A DNA stretch of 64,000 nt from CAYVVD01 sp964454975 (lineage in GTDB: Bacteria; Bacteroidota; Ignavibacteria; Kapaibacteriales; UBA2268): assembly GCA_964454975.1 (NCBI GenBank), contig CAYVVD010000016.1, forward strand, positions 1 through 64,000, written 5' to 3'. The translations under genes were made by a program, and so were the position numbers. This document shows positions 25,949 to 34,734 of this stretch, piece by piece. The notes under the pieces were generated by a model. The model made no database searches, was not told the DNA's origin, and saw only the letters and a list, made by a program, of their open reading frames with translations. Every line of letters starts with the position of its first letter. Within the stretch, counting starts at the first letter, position 1.

Positions 25949-27982
25949 TTATTTCTTAACTTTCTCACCGGAGATGCGCTCTATTTCGTCGCGGAGATCG
26001 GCGGCGCGTTCGAAGTCCAGGTCTCGTGCGGAGCGTTTCATCTCGGCAAACAGCTGCTCGATGAACTCTTGCCGCTGCTTGTCGCTCATGTATTTTACCA
26101 TTGGCTCTGCGGCTTTGTTGGCTTTCTCCGTTGTGCGCTTTTCAATCGTTCTTGCCCTCATCACTTGAATGTCAGCCACGGAAGTAGAGTTTAGGATTTC
26201 CTCGAGGGATTTATAAATAGTTGTCGGGTTGATGCCATGCTTGCGGTTGTAGTCAAGCTGCATTTCGCGGCGGCGGTTGGTTTCGTCAATAAGTGCTTTC
26301 ATGGAGCGGGTGATTTTATCTGCGTACAAAATCACTTTGCCTTCCACGTTTCGCGCAGTCCTGCCCGCAATTTGCAATAATGAGGTTTCGCTTCGGAGGA
26401 AACCTTCCTTGTCGGCATCAAGCACAGCCACAAGTGAGACTTCAGGCAGGTCCAACCCCTCGCGGAGGAGGTTCACGCCAACGAGTACATCATAGTCGCC
26501 AATACGCAGGTTGCGGATTATCTCTACCCTTTCGAGTGAATCTATGTCTGAGTGAATATATGCTACTTTAATCTTAAGATTTTGCAGGTATTCAGCAAGG
26601 TCCTCCGCCATTCGCTTTGTAAGTGTAGTAACAAGGACACGCTCATGCTTTTCAACCCGAATGTGGATTTCGTTAATCAAATCGTCAATCTGTGTTTTTA
26701 CAGGCTTAACGAAAATCTCCGGATCAAGTAAGCCCGTCGGCCGGATTACCTGCTCAACAACAATTCCCTCGCAGGCTTCAAGCTCGTAAGGCCCCGGGGT
26801 GGCGCTAACGAATACTGCCTGCTTCATCATCTCCTCGAATTCCATAAACTGTAGAGGCCGGTTCTCCAATGCTGAAGGCAGGCGGAAGCCGTGCTCTACA
26901 AGCGTCTTTTTGCGCGAACGGTCCCCGTTGTACATGGCTCTTAGCTGAGGTATTGTAACGTGGCTTTCATCGATTATCAGCAGGAAATCTTCAGGGAAGT
27001 AGTCAATTATACATTGCGGGCGCTCCCCAAACTCCCTGCCGGAGAGATGCATGGAATAGTTCTCGATGCCGGAGCAATAACCTACTTCTTTCATCATTTC
27101 AAGGTCGAAGATAGTCCTCTGCTCCAGGCGTTGAGCTTCAACAAGCTTATCCTGTTTGCGTAGTTCTGTAAGGCGTTCGTATAGCTCGTCGCGGATATCG
27201 CCCATAGCTCCATTGAGCTGGTCTTCCGATGTAACAAAAAGTTTTGCGGGATAAAGCGTAGTGGCTTCCGTTTCTGCAAGCATCTGCCCGGTGAGGGCAT
27301 TAATATAACTGAGCCTGTCAATTTCATCGCCGAACATCTCGATACGGATACCCTGTTTTTGTTCGTATGCCGGGATAATATCAATCACATCGCCGCGAAC
27401 GCGGAATGTGCCTCGCTTGAACTCGAAATCATTTCGTTCGTAGTAGAGGTCCATCAGTTTGTAAAGCAAAGCCTGTCGGGTGATTTGCTGCCCGGTATAT
27501 AACGGGAACAGATGGTCTTTAAAGTCCTGCTTCCTGCCAATTGAGTAAATGCACGAAACCGAGGCAACTACTATTACATCCCTCCTGTCGGCAACAAGTG
27601 AACTTGTGGCTTTCAAACGGAGGCGGTCAATCTCGTCGTTGATGGAAAAATCCTTTTCGATATATGTATCGGTAGTAGGTATATAAGCTTCCGGCTGGTA
27701 GTAATCATAATATGAGATGAAATATTCTACGGAATTTTCAGGGAAGAAAGATTTAAACTCGCTATATAGCTGAGCGGCAAGTGTCTTGTTGTGAGAAATT
27801 ATAAGCGCAGGACACTGCAACTGATCAATCATATTTGATATAGTAAACGTCTTGCCGGAACCAGTTACTCCAAGCAGTGTCTGGAACCTGTCGCCACGTT
27901 CAACTCCCTCGACCAGTTCTCGGATTGCTTTGGGCTGGTCGCCTGCAGGCTTATAATTAGATACTAATTTAAACTGATTCAT
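25949..27982 (-). CDS. uvrB: Excinuclease ABC subunit B
   Basis: 677 residues, the full UvrB length. It shows Walker A GVTGSGKT (38-45), the damage-probing beta-hairpin region (YYDYYQPEAYIP), helicase motifs including DESHVT and QIAGRTARN, and a C-terminal UVR domain that binds UvrC (DLDFERAADLRDEIE, in the last 30 residues). It acts in nucleotide excision repair, loading on damaged DNA after UvrA. The gene begins directly after the stop of the GH3 gene and is the last member of a six-gene minus-strand operon. Confidence 0.97.
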   Translation of the reverse strand: MNQFKLVSNYKPAGDQPKAIRELVEGVERGDRFQTLLGVTGSGKTFTISNMIDQLQCPALIISHNKTLAAQLYSEFKSFFPENSVEYFISYYDYYQPEAYIPTTDTYIEKDFSINDEIDRLRLKATSSLVADRRDVIVVASVSCIYSIGRKQDFKDHLFPLYTGQQITRQALLYKLMDLYYERNDFEFKRGTFRVRGDVIDIIPAYEQKQGIRIEMFGDEIDRLSYINALTGQMLAETEATTLYPAKLFVTSEDQLNGAMGDIRDELYERLTELRKQDKLVEAQRLEQRTIFDLEMMKEVGYCSGIENYSMHLSGREFGERPQCIIDYFPEDFLLIIDESHVTIPQLRAMYNGDRSRKKTLVEHGFRLPSALENRPLQFMEFEEMMKQAVFVSATPGPYELEACEGIVVEQVIRPTGLLDPEIFVKPVKTQIDDLINEIHIRVEKHERVLVTTLTKRMAEDLAEYLQNLKIKVAYIHSDIDSLERVEIIRNLRIGDYDVLVGVNLLREGLDLPEVSLVAVLDADKEGFLRSETSLLQIAGRTARNVEGKVILYADKITRSMKALIDETNRRREMQLDYNRKHGINPTTIYKSLEEILNSTSVADIQVMRARTIEKRTTEKANKAAEPMVKYMSDKQRQEFIEQLFAEMKRSARDLDFERAADLRDEIERISGEKVKK

Positions 27983-29491
27983 TTAATTCCCGGGTGTCCT
28001 TCCACTCAAAACAACAACGGATGCTGCAACCGACGCCGGTGAATCGGAGAAAGTGCAAATTGATACATCGCACTCCATTTCATCCCTGATATATGGATTT
28101 CCAAAGAATATACAAATTTTGTCCTTGCCTTCGGCAAGATCATCAATCTTGTTTCTGAATTCTTCGCTTATGCCTATTTCGCCTCCCCAGGCTCGGGATT
28201 TGTTGAAAAAAGCGTAGATTATATATTCGGCATCTACAATTCCGCCTTTGAGCCTGGCGAGGTCTTCAGTCTTTAAATTTTTATCGATATATCCGAAGTC
28301 GCATTCTCCCTCCAGTGCCTGACCGAGCACTCGGAAAAAAAATGATGCCCTTTCCATGTCATCTTCCTTTTGAATGATAGCGAATGAAGCATACTGCTTC
28401 TTTCCGTTTATTGGAATCATCATTTTTTTGTCTTCGAGCTCAACCGCCGAGAGAGCAACATCGAGTGCAACATACTCGTTCTGCTCATTCATGCTTAAAT
28501 CATTCCCTTCAAAAGAATCGGCCCATTTTACGGCATCGTCAATTAACTGTGCTGAATATTCAATATGACCGGAAAATTCAGTAGATGCTTTCATTTCGCT
28601 GCTGATAGCTTCAATTGCCTCGAAAGGATCAACCGGCATAAGCGCAATATTGTTTCCGGCTCTCAGGGCTCTGACTGAAGCAACGCCGCTGGTGTAAAAA
28701 TCTGAGATAGAGTTCATCTCAAGCGCATCGCTGAGGATGATTCCGTTAAAATCAAGTTCATTCCTTAAAATTCCTGTTACTATTTTTTCAGACAATGAAG
28801 CCGGGATACCGGAATCATCGAGGGCCGGCACAGACAGATGCCCTATCATCACAGATTTGACACCACTCTTTATAGCATTAATAAAAGGTATAAATTCAAT
28901 GTCATCCAGCCTCTTTCTATCGAATTTAAGAACCGGCAGGAAGATATGTGAATCAATATCTGTATCACCATGCCCCGGAAAGTGTTTAGCACAGGCAATG
29001 ACCCCCTCAGCCTGGGTAGCTTCAATAAAATATGAAGAGAATACTGAAACATCATTATGGTTGTCAGCAAAAGAACGGATGTTGATAATAGGATTTTGTT
29101 TGTTTGAGTTAATGTCGCAAACCGGGGCAAGATTCCATTGAAAGCCAATTGACTTTCCTTCCCTGGCAATCAATCCGGCTACACGTTTGATTTTCTGTTC
29201 ATCCCGGGTTTTACCAAGAGCCATGTGATGAGGGAACTCAGTGCCACCGGCAATTCGCATCGGTATGCCATGCTCCATATCGGCTGAGAATAATAGTTTT
29301 TGGCTTGCAATGCTTTGTAGATTTGCTGTAAGTTTTTTAGTGTTTGTAATTGTCCCCCTAAAGAGGCAAAACCCCCCTGCACCCTTTTCTGCAAGCGTGT
29401 TAATATTATCCCTGTATTGGACATCGGAATAATACCTGTCAATGTCAATTCGCGGGAATACACAACGAGCAGCTAATTGTTCGTAATTCAT
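27983..29491 (-). CDS. Glycoside hydrolase family 3 (NagZ-like beta-N-acetylhexosaminidase)
   Basis: 502 residues without a signal peptide, so probably cytoplasmic. The GH3 barrel carries the N-acetylglucosaminidase motif K-H-F-P-G-H-G-D-T-D (169-178), whose histidine serves as acid/base in NagZ, and the nucleophile aspartate in ILSDALEM (D255). About 160 further residues after the barrel form a second domain, which NagZ of Proteobacteria lacks but Bacteroidota enzymes often have. The likely role is removal of GlcNAc from recycled muropeptides. It sits 6 bases after the thioesterase gene. Confidence 0.85.
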   Translation of the reverse strand: MNYEQLAARCVFPRIDIDRYYSDVQYRDNINTLAEKGAGGFCLFRGTITNTKKLTANLQSIASQKLLFSADMEHGIPMRIAGGTEFPHHMALGKTRDEQKIKRVAGLIAREGKSIGFQWNLAPVCDINSNKQNPIINIRSFADNHNDVSVFSSYFIEATQAEGVIACAKHFPGHGDTDIDSHIFLPVLKFDRKRLDDIEFIPFINAIKSGVKSVMIGHLSVPALDDSGIPASLSEKIVTGILRNELDFNGIILSDALEMNSISDFYTSGVASVRALRAGNNIALMPVDPFEAIEAISSEMKASTEFSGHIEYSAQLIDDAVKWADSFEGNDLSMNEQNEYVALDVALSAVELEDKKMMIPINGKKQYASFAIIQKEDDMERASFFFRVLGQALEGECDFGYIDKNLKTEDLARLKGGIVDAEYIIYAFFNKSRAWGGEIGISEEFRNKIDDLAEGKDKICIFFGNPYIRDEMECDVSICTFSDSPASVAASVVVLSGRTPGN

Positions 29492-29497
29492 TATAAT

Positions 29498-29962
29498 CTA
29501 AGGTTTTATTAAAAGGATATCACCTTCGAAAGCAATAATTTTTTCTCTTATCTCCGCAGGCAAAGGAGTTGATTTCCCGGTTTTCAAGTCTGAAAGCACA
29601 GAGATGTTTTTTACTGTTACAAATGGTAAACCATCGTTACGAGTCACCAGGTTCTCAAATGCAACAGAGCTTTTGCCAAGCTGTGATATGCGGGTATATA
29701 CAATGTACTCTTCTGCAAATTTTGCCGGATTAAAATAGTCAATTTCGGCATGTACAACAAGTATTGGAAAGGCTTTTTCGAATTGTGTGCCTCGCTTCAT
29801 AATCCCGCAATCCCATACGTATTCGGCTCTTGCCCATTCCGCCCAGAAAAGATATTGCAGGTTGTGAACTACCCGGAATGAATCAACTTCCGCAAAGCGG
29901 ACAGTACCTTTCACGCTGTGCCTGAATCTGGACTTTAACAACTCAAAATCAATTTCTTTCAA
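29498..29962 (-). CDS. Hotdog-fold thioesterase (4-hydroxybenzoyl-CoA type)
   Basis: 154 residues. The segment RFAEVDSFRVVHNLQYLFWAE (about 22-42) matches the 4HBT active-site helix, with an aspartate in the catalytic place (VDSFRVVHN) and a following F-x-x-A-R turn. Expected activity is acyl-CoA thioester hydrolysis; the substrate is unknown. Its start overlaps the threonine aldolase stop by 4 bases. It is a different branch from the thioesterase at 6297, with little sequence in common outside the motif. Confidence 0.8.
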   Translation of the reverse strand: MKEIDFELLKSRFRHSVKGTVRFAEVDSFRVVHNLQYLFWAEWARAEYVWDCGIMKRGTQFEKAFPILVVHAEIDYFNPAKFAEEYIVYTRISQLGKSSVAFENLVTRNDGLPFVTVKNISVLSDLKTGKSTPLPAEIREKIIAFEGDILLIKP

Positions 29963-30999
29963 ATTCTCTCCTGTAATTCTTTTGCTGAATCATTGAGAAT
30001 TGCCAAAGCTGCAGGAATTGTTTCGGAAGCGAGTTGAAAATGGAACACTACCCTCAGTTGATTATTACCCATAGGATGCAGCAACAGTCCTTTTTGGGAA
30101 CAAGTATCAACCAGTTTGAGCGAGTCTATCCCCTTGATATGGCTGAAGACAACAATATTTGTTTCAACTGTGCTGATGTCGGCTGAGAAATAGTCGCTTT
30201 GATTTGCAGTTTCGGCAAATTTACGCGCGTTTTCGTGGTCGCCCTTCAGTTTTTGTATATTGTTTTTTAAAGCATATATCCCGGCAGCAGCGAGAATACC
30301 GGCCTGCCGCATTCCTCCTCCAAGGATCTTGCGCATCTTCAATGCTTTTCTTATTAATTCTCTGCTCCCTGCGAGAAGCGAACCAACAGGTGCGCCCATT
30401 CCTTTAGACAGGCATACAGATACCGTATTAAAAGGACCACAATAATCACTTAATGAAATTCCCGTAGCTGCATGCGCATTCCAGAGCCTCGCACCGTCGC
30501 AATGAAAATTCAAGCCTTTTTCTTTAACAAGTGAAGCCGCCGATTTGATATAGTCCATTGATATGATTGTTCCACCATGCCTGTTGTGGGTGTTTTCGAG
30601 ACACAAAAGGGATGTTTTTGGGTAATAATAAACATCCGGCCTTATTGCAGCTTCAATGTCATCCAGGTTCATTTCACCTTTTTGGGATTTAATCGGAAAA
30701 AGCTGAACTCTTGACAGAATCGAGGGTGCTCCGGTTTCATAATAAAAAATATGAGCATCCGCATCGAGGATTACTTCGTCCCCGGTATTAGTGTTTACAA
30801 ACACTCCGAGCTGATTTCCCATTGTACCTGACGGCACAAATAATGCAGCTTCTTTGCCGAGCAATTCTGCAACATAATCCTGCAGTTCATTAACAGTCGG
30901 ATCCTCTCCATAAACATCATCGCCAACAGGAGCGCTTGCTATTGCCTCGCGCATCCCCTCATCGGGTACTGTCAGTGTGTCGCTTCTCAGGTCTATCAT
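29959..30999 (-). CDS. ltaE: Low-specificity L-threonine aldolase
   Basis: 346 residues from the ATG at 30999, which has AGGA five bases upstream; another ATG at 31005 is in frame. It is a PLP-dependent fold-type-I enzyme. The N-terminus MIDLRSDTLTVP is diagnostic, PSGTMGNQ contacts the cofactor phosphate, HCDGARLWNA holds the Asp that pairs with the pyridine ring, and the Schiff-base lysine is in CLSKGMGAPVGS (about residue 199). It cleaves L-threonine and allo-threonine to glycine and acetaldehyde. The start lies 41 bases inside the preceding gene. Confidence 0.93.
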   Translation of the reverse strand: MIDLRSDTLTVPDEGMREAIASAPVGDDVYGEDPTVNELQDYVAELLGKEAALFVPSGTMGNQLGVFVNTNTGDEVILDADAHIFYYETGAPSILSRVQLFPIKSQKGEMNLDDIEAAIRPDVYYYPKTSLLCLENTHNRHGGTIISMDYIKSAASLVKEKGLNFHCDGARLWNAHAATGISLSDYCGPFNTVSVCLSKGMGAPVGSLLAGSRELIRKALKMRKILGGGMRQAGILAAAGIYALKNNIQKLKGDHENARKFAETANQSDYFSADISTVETNIVVFSHIKGIDSLKLVDTCSQKGLLLHPMGNNQLRVVFHFQLASETIPAALAILNDSAKELQERI

Positions 31000-31564
31000 T
31001 TTCATCCTGAATATTTTGTGGAATACTATTATTTAGCTCAGGAGCCAGCAATTGCTTTTTCTTAAGAAGAACCTCCTTTGCTTTAATTCCCTTTTTGGGA
31101 ACAAAAACCGGGGCTTTAAACAGTGAATCTGAAGGTACCTTCACACCTGGAACCTTATGTGAAATCCAGCTGTAAGTGTAGGCGCTGTCAATGTAATTAA
31201 GCTTTTCTTCCAGGTCTTTTCTCTTAGGGTACATCTCCATAAGCTTCTTTAAAGCTTTTTCTTTTGGAGCTGCTACCAATTCGTCAATGTAAAAATACAC
31301 CATAAGTAGCTTTAATAATTCCGGGTTCCCGTCATTTAAATCCCTGTTTCCTTTTCTAATCTCCTTTCCGACATGCCTTAGGAAAGATTCATTGTAACTG
31401 TTTACTTTAACAAAAACGAAAACTGCTTTACCCCTTGGAGAATTATCCGCAAAAGAGTCAACAATTTTATATTTCGGGCGGGTAAATTCATACCAGAATA
31501 CAATTGCAGCAATTATTACAACAATAGCGACAAGAGATAGTATAATTATTTTCTTTTTGCTCAA
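30959..31564 (-). CDS. Single-pass membrane-anchored protein of unknown function
   Basis: 201 residues. One N-terminal transmembrane helix (about 5-24) leads into a mixed helical extracytoplasmic domain with no family I recognise. The last 40 residues are polar and probably disordered. The end overlaps the threonine aldolase start by 41 bases, and its own start overlaps the kinase-like gene by 4, so it is firmly inside the operon. Function is not assignable from sequence. Confidence 0.6.
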   Translation of the reverse strand: MSKKKIIILSLVAIVVIIAAIVFWYEFTRPKYKIVDSFADNSPRGKAVFVFVKVNSYNESFLRHVGKEIRKGNRDLNDGNPELLKLLMVYFYIDELVAAPKEKALKKLMEMYPKRKDLEEKLNYIDSAYTYSWISHKVPGVKVPSDSLFKAPVFVPKKGIKAKEVLLKKKQLLAPELNNSIPQNIQDENDRPEKRHTDSTR

Positions 31565-32220
31565 ATCAGGTTCAGAAATGGTACACCCATATTTTGTGAT
31601 AAAAAACCGCCAAGCCAGAATACAATTCCAAAAGACAATGGAATTGTAAGATTATCATCCATTTTCATCAGGCTTGAAGCTGCTTCTGCGAAAGCTGCCA
31701 CAACAGCACCAATAATACCAGTAGTATAAAAAGTCCATGGGGCATTAAAAAAGAAGCCATATATCATAATAACGACAATCGCAGAAATAATGAAGGCGAT
31801 TGTCCCTTCCATAGACTTATCAAACAATGGTGTCCTTCCGATATTCCTGCCAACAAGTGCTGCGCTTACATCAGAAATAATTAAAATTGTGAATCCAACA
31901 ACCATAGGAAGCTTTGGAAATATTGCCACGCATATAACTGCAGAAAGCAAAACCCAGGAAGCACCGTTCAGTACAAACCCTCCCTGAAGCTCATGCGGCC
32001 TGAGCATCCTACTGAAATACTTGAATATGAAATTATGCAGGAACATATTTTTCCTGCTGAAAATGTCGATGATTATCGTTAATATTGCTAATGGAATTAA
32101 AGTAGCAAGGGCGGTTTCCTTCGATACATATATATAAATCAATGGAATAGCCAGGGAACTCATGTGAATCCCCTTTCTTAATAATTCCTGTTCAATTGGT
32201 ATATTGCTGTTACTTATCAT
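31561..32220 (-). CDS. CTP-dependent diacylglycerol/polyprenol-kinase-like membrane protein
   Basis: 219 residues with six or seven hydrophobic helices. The conserved blocks of the Sec59/Dgk1/phytol-kinase family are visible: an early E-L-L-R-K-G-I-H (about 12-19), SDVSAALVGRNIGRTPL (about 116-132) and K-S-M-E-G-T-I-A-F (about 135-143). Related enzymes phosphorylate dolichol, phytol or diacylglycerol with CTP. Bacterial members are poorly characterised, so the lipid is unknown. It is the first gene of the operon, and its start codon is only 6 bases from that of ispE on the other strand. Confidence 0.75.
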   Translation of the reverse strand: MISNSNIPIEQELLRKGIHMSSLAIPLIYIYVSKETALATLIPLAILTIIIDIFSRKNMFLHNFIFKYFSRMLRPHELQGGFVLNGASWVLLSAVICVAIFPKLPMVVGFTILIISDVSAALVGRNIGRTPLFDKSMEGTIAFIISAIVVIMIYGFFFNAPWTFYTTGIIGAVVAAFAEAASSLMKMDDNLTIPLSFGIVFWLGGFLSQNMGVPFLNLI

Positions 32221-32226
32221 AATTTA

Positions 32227-33069
32227 ATGCGTTATCCTCTACAATCATATGCCAAAATCAACATTGGCCTTCAAATCCTGAACAAACGTGTTGACGGGTA
32301 TCATAACGTAAACACTATATATCACCGTATCTGCCTGCACGATATGCTCGTGCTCGAAAAATCAAATGAACTCGAAGTGATTTGCAACCGGGACCTTGGG
32401 TTTCCCCAGGAAGAAAACATTGTCTTCAGGGCTGCTCAAGAAGTAATCAGACTATCCGGGCGTGATATTGGCCCAAAACTATTTCTTGAAAAGAATATAC
32501 CAATGGGAGCCGGCCTCGGTGGAGGAAGCAGCAATGCAGCGGCTGCCATCAACGCCTTAGACTGGTTTTACATCCTGAACCTGGGCTACCAGACAAAATT
32601 TGAAATAGCAAAAAAAATCGGTTCAGACGTTCCGTTTTTTCTTGGCGGCCAAACTGCAAGGGGAACAGGAAAAGGAGAAATACTCGATTATTTTGACCTC
32701 AATCTACCTTATTGGATTCTTATTATTAATCCGGGGATTCATATTTCAACTCCCGAAGCTTATGCAGCCCTCGAGCGAGACTCTGCTCCTGTCCGGGCAG
32801 CAGATTTTCTTTCAATATTAATAGACCCTGAACTACAATCAACAGAATTGAAAGAACTGATTTTTAATGATTTCGAACCTTATGTTTTTGAAAAACATCC
32901 TGAAATCGGAGTAATAAAAAACAAACTTTACGAATGTGGTGCAAAGCTTGCACTACTATCCGGTAGCGGTTCCAGCGTGTTTTCTTTTTTTGATTCCAAA
33001 GAACTAGCCGAGTATTCGGCGTCGCAATTCACTTATAAGTCATGGCTTTGTGAGCCTTCAAACTTATAA
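32227..33069 (+). CDS. ispE: 4-diphosphocytidyl-2-C-methyl-D-erythritol kinase
   Basis: 280 residues of the GHMP kinase fold. The substrate-site opening SYAKINIGLQI (7-17) is present, as are the ATP loop PMGAGLGGGSSNAAA (92-106), the catalytic aspartate region GSDVPFFLGG, and the C-terminal LSGSGSSVF. It phosphorylates the 2-hydroxyl of CDP-methylerythritol in the MEP route to isoprenoids, which also feeds the carotenoids made elsewhere in this window. It diverges from the kinase-like gene with 6 bases between the start codons. Confidence 0.95.
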   Translation: MRYPLQSYAKINIGLQILNKRVDGYHNVNTIYHRICLHDMLVLEKSNELEVICNRDLGFPQEENIVFRAAQEVIRLSGRDIGPKLFLEKNIPMGAGLGGGSSNAAAAINALDWFYILNLGYQTKFEIAKKIGSDVPFFLGGQTARGTGKGEILDYFDLNLPYWILIINPGIHISTPEAYAALERDSAPVRAADFLSILIDPELQSTELKELIFNDFEPYVFEKHPEIGVIKNKLYECGAKLALLSGSGSSVFSFFDSKELAEYSASQFTYKSWLCEPSNL

Positions 33070-33109
33070 ATTAAGAAATAAAATATTATCAATTACATAT
33101 TGACTATCG

Positions 33110-33141
33110 TTTTATGGATAATCTATTTTCTCTTATCTTTG
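33110..33141 (+). promoter_or_regulatory. Candidate Bacteroidetes-type promoter of glgA
   Basis: TATCTTTG (33134-33141) fits TAnnTTTG exactly and lies 28 bases before the glgA start. Twenty bases upstream is TTTT (33110-33113), one mismatch from the -33 box TTTG. This would give a leader of about 22 bases. Confidence 0.45.
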
Positions 33142-33169
33142 AAACTTTAAACCAAATGCAATCTATTGG

Positions 33170-34639
33170 ATGAACATCTTACTCGTTAGCGCCGAAGTCT
33201 CACCTTATGCCAAAACAGGGGGGCTTGCGGATGTTACGTCTTCCCTGCCGCGACAGTGGCAAAAATACGGGCAGAATCCAATAGTGGTCATGCCAAAATA
33301 CAGCTTTATTGATACAGCTAAATATGGATTCAAGCCCACAGGATTAAAATTAAATGTGCCAATGGGATTTTGGGAAGAGTACGCCTGGCTTTGGTCAGGG
33401 AAACTCCCCGATTCGGATGTCCCGGTTTTCCTTGTTGAAAATGACTCTTACTTCGGAAGGAAAGGCATTTATGGGGACCCGCATGAATATTTCGATAATG
33501 ACAGGCGGTTCATTTTCCTGAGCAGGGCAGTTTTCGAAGCTGCTAAAGCGTTGGACTTCACTCCTGATATCATTCATGCACATGATTTCCATACTGCATT
33601 CAGCCTGGCATTTTTGAAATCGCAATACCGCCATGATCTTAGGTTTTTCAATACTGCGGGGATTTACACAATCCATAATCTTGCTTACCAGGGGAAATTC
33701 AATCCCCACAGAATTATGGAATTCGCGGGCTTTGGGATAAGCGAATTTTACCCGGGATCATGGTTCGAACACTATGGTGTTGTAAATGCAATGAAAACCG
33801 GGATAATGTTTGCCGATAAAATAACCACAGTTAGCCCTACATATGCAAAAGAAATCCGTAACCCATATTTCGGCGAAGGGATGCATAATGTACTCAATCA
33901 CAGAGGGGCTGAACTTGTCGGGATTCTGAACGGCGCTGATTATGATGAATGGAACCCGGGTTTAAATAACACCGTAATACACCCTTATTCTGTTGAATCC
34001 CTGGGAATTAAAGAATCAAACAAAAAGGCATTGCTTGATGAGTTTGGAATTGTTGAAGACGGGCTTGATTTACCGGTTATTGGTATGGTTTCAAGGCTTG
34101 CCGAGCAAAAGGGGCTGGATATTATATTCCCGATTATCGAAAAATATTTATTAGATAAAAAGTTTAGGTTTGTAGTACTAGGTTCCGGAGAGCAGCGCTA
34201 CGTTGACCATTTGAATTATCTGAACGAAAAATATCCCGGTATTGCAATTGTGTATATTGGCTATGATAACGACCTTGCACACAGGATTTTTGCTGCCAGC
34301 GACTTTATTTTTGTACCTTCGCGATTTGAGCCTTGCGGCCTCACACAGATGTACGCGATGCGATTTGGTGCATTGCCTATAGTTAGAAAAACCGGGGGCC
34401 TCGCTGACACGGTAAGAGAATACAATTCAATATCAGGTGAAGGAAATGGATTTGTCTTCCTGCATTATAATTCTGAAGACCTGGCATTTGCAATAGACAG
34501 GGCGATTGCAATGTACAAGGTTGAGCCGTATTGGAATCTTGCACGCAAAAATGCCATGTTGGAAGATTATTCTGTTACTGTTTCCGCTCTCGAATATCTA
34601 AACTTGTTTAAATGGGCACTTGAGAAAGTAAGGCTATGA
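33170..34639 (+). CDS. glgA: Glycogen synthase (ADP-glucose type)
   Basis: 489 residues, a GT5 enzyme. The N-terminal substrate loop KTGGLADV is at 15-22. HAHDFHTAF marks the first Rossmann domain. The C-terminal nucleotide-sugar site PSRFEPCGLTQMYAMRFG is followed by the second KTGGLADTV. It extends alpha-1,4-glucan chains from ADP-glucose. No other glycogen gene is next to it. It stands alone with its own likely promoter and faces the acyl-CoA ligase gene. Confidence 0.95.
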   Translation: MNILLVSAEVSPYAKTGGLADVTSSLPRQWQKYGQNPIVVMPKYSFIDTAKYGFKPTGLKLNVPMGFWEEYAWLWSGKLPDSDVPVFLVENDSYFGRKGIYGDPHEYFDNDRRFIFLSRAVFEAAKALDFTPDIIHAHDFHTAFSLAFLKSQYRHDLRFFNTAGIYTIHNLAYQGKFNPHRIMEFAGFGISEFYPGSWFEHYGVVNAMKTGIMFADKITTVSPTYAKEIRNPYFGEGMHNVLNHRGAELVGILNGADYDEWNPGLNNTVIHPYSVESLGIKESNKKALLDEFGIVEDGLDLPVIGMVSRLAEQKGLDIIFPIIEKYLLDKKFRFVVLGSGEQRYVDHLNYLNEKYPGIAIVYIGYDNDLAHRIFAASDFIFVPSRFEPCGLTQMYAMRFGALPIVRKTGGLADTVREYNSISGEGNGFVFLHYNSEDLAFAIDRAIAMYKVEPYWNLARKNAMLEDYSVTVSALEYLNLFKWALEKVRL

Positions 34640-34734
34640 TATTTGCAATTTATAGTAATTTTTAATATTGCCTTGAGTCATGCAAGGCTTCGACTGCGCT
34701 AATCCTGACGAATTGACTTTCATTCAAATCAGTT

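Noticed and set aside
34670..34688. Hairpin GCCTTG/CAAGGC between glgA and the acyl-CoA ligase
   Set aside because: Only a six-base stem with no T run on either side; too weak to call a terminator.
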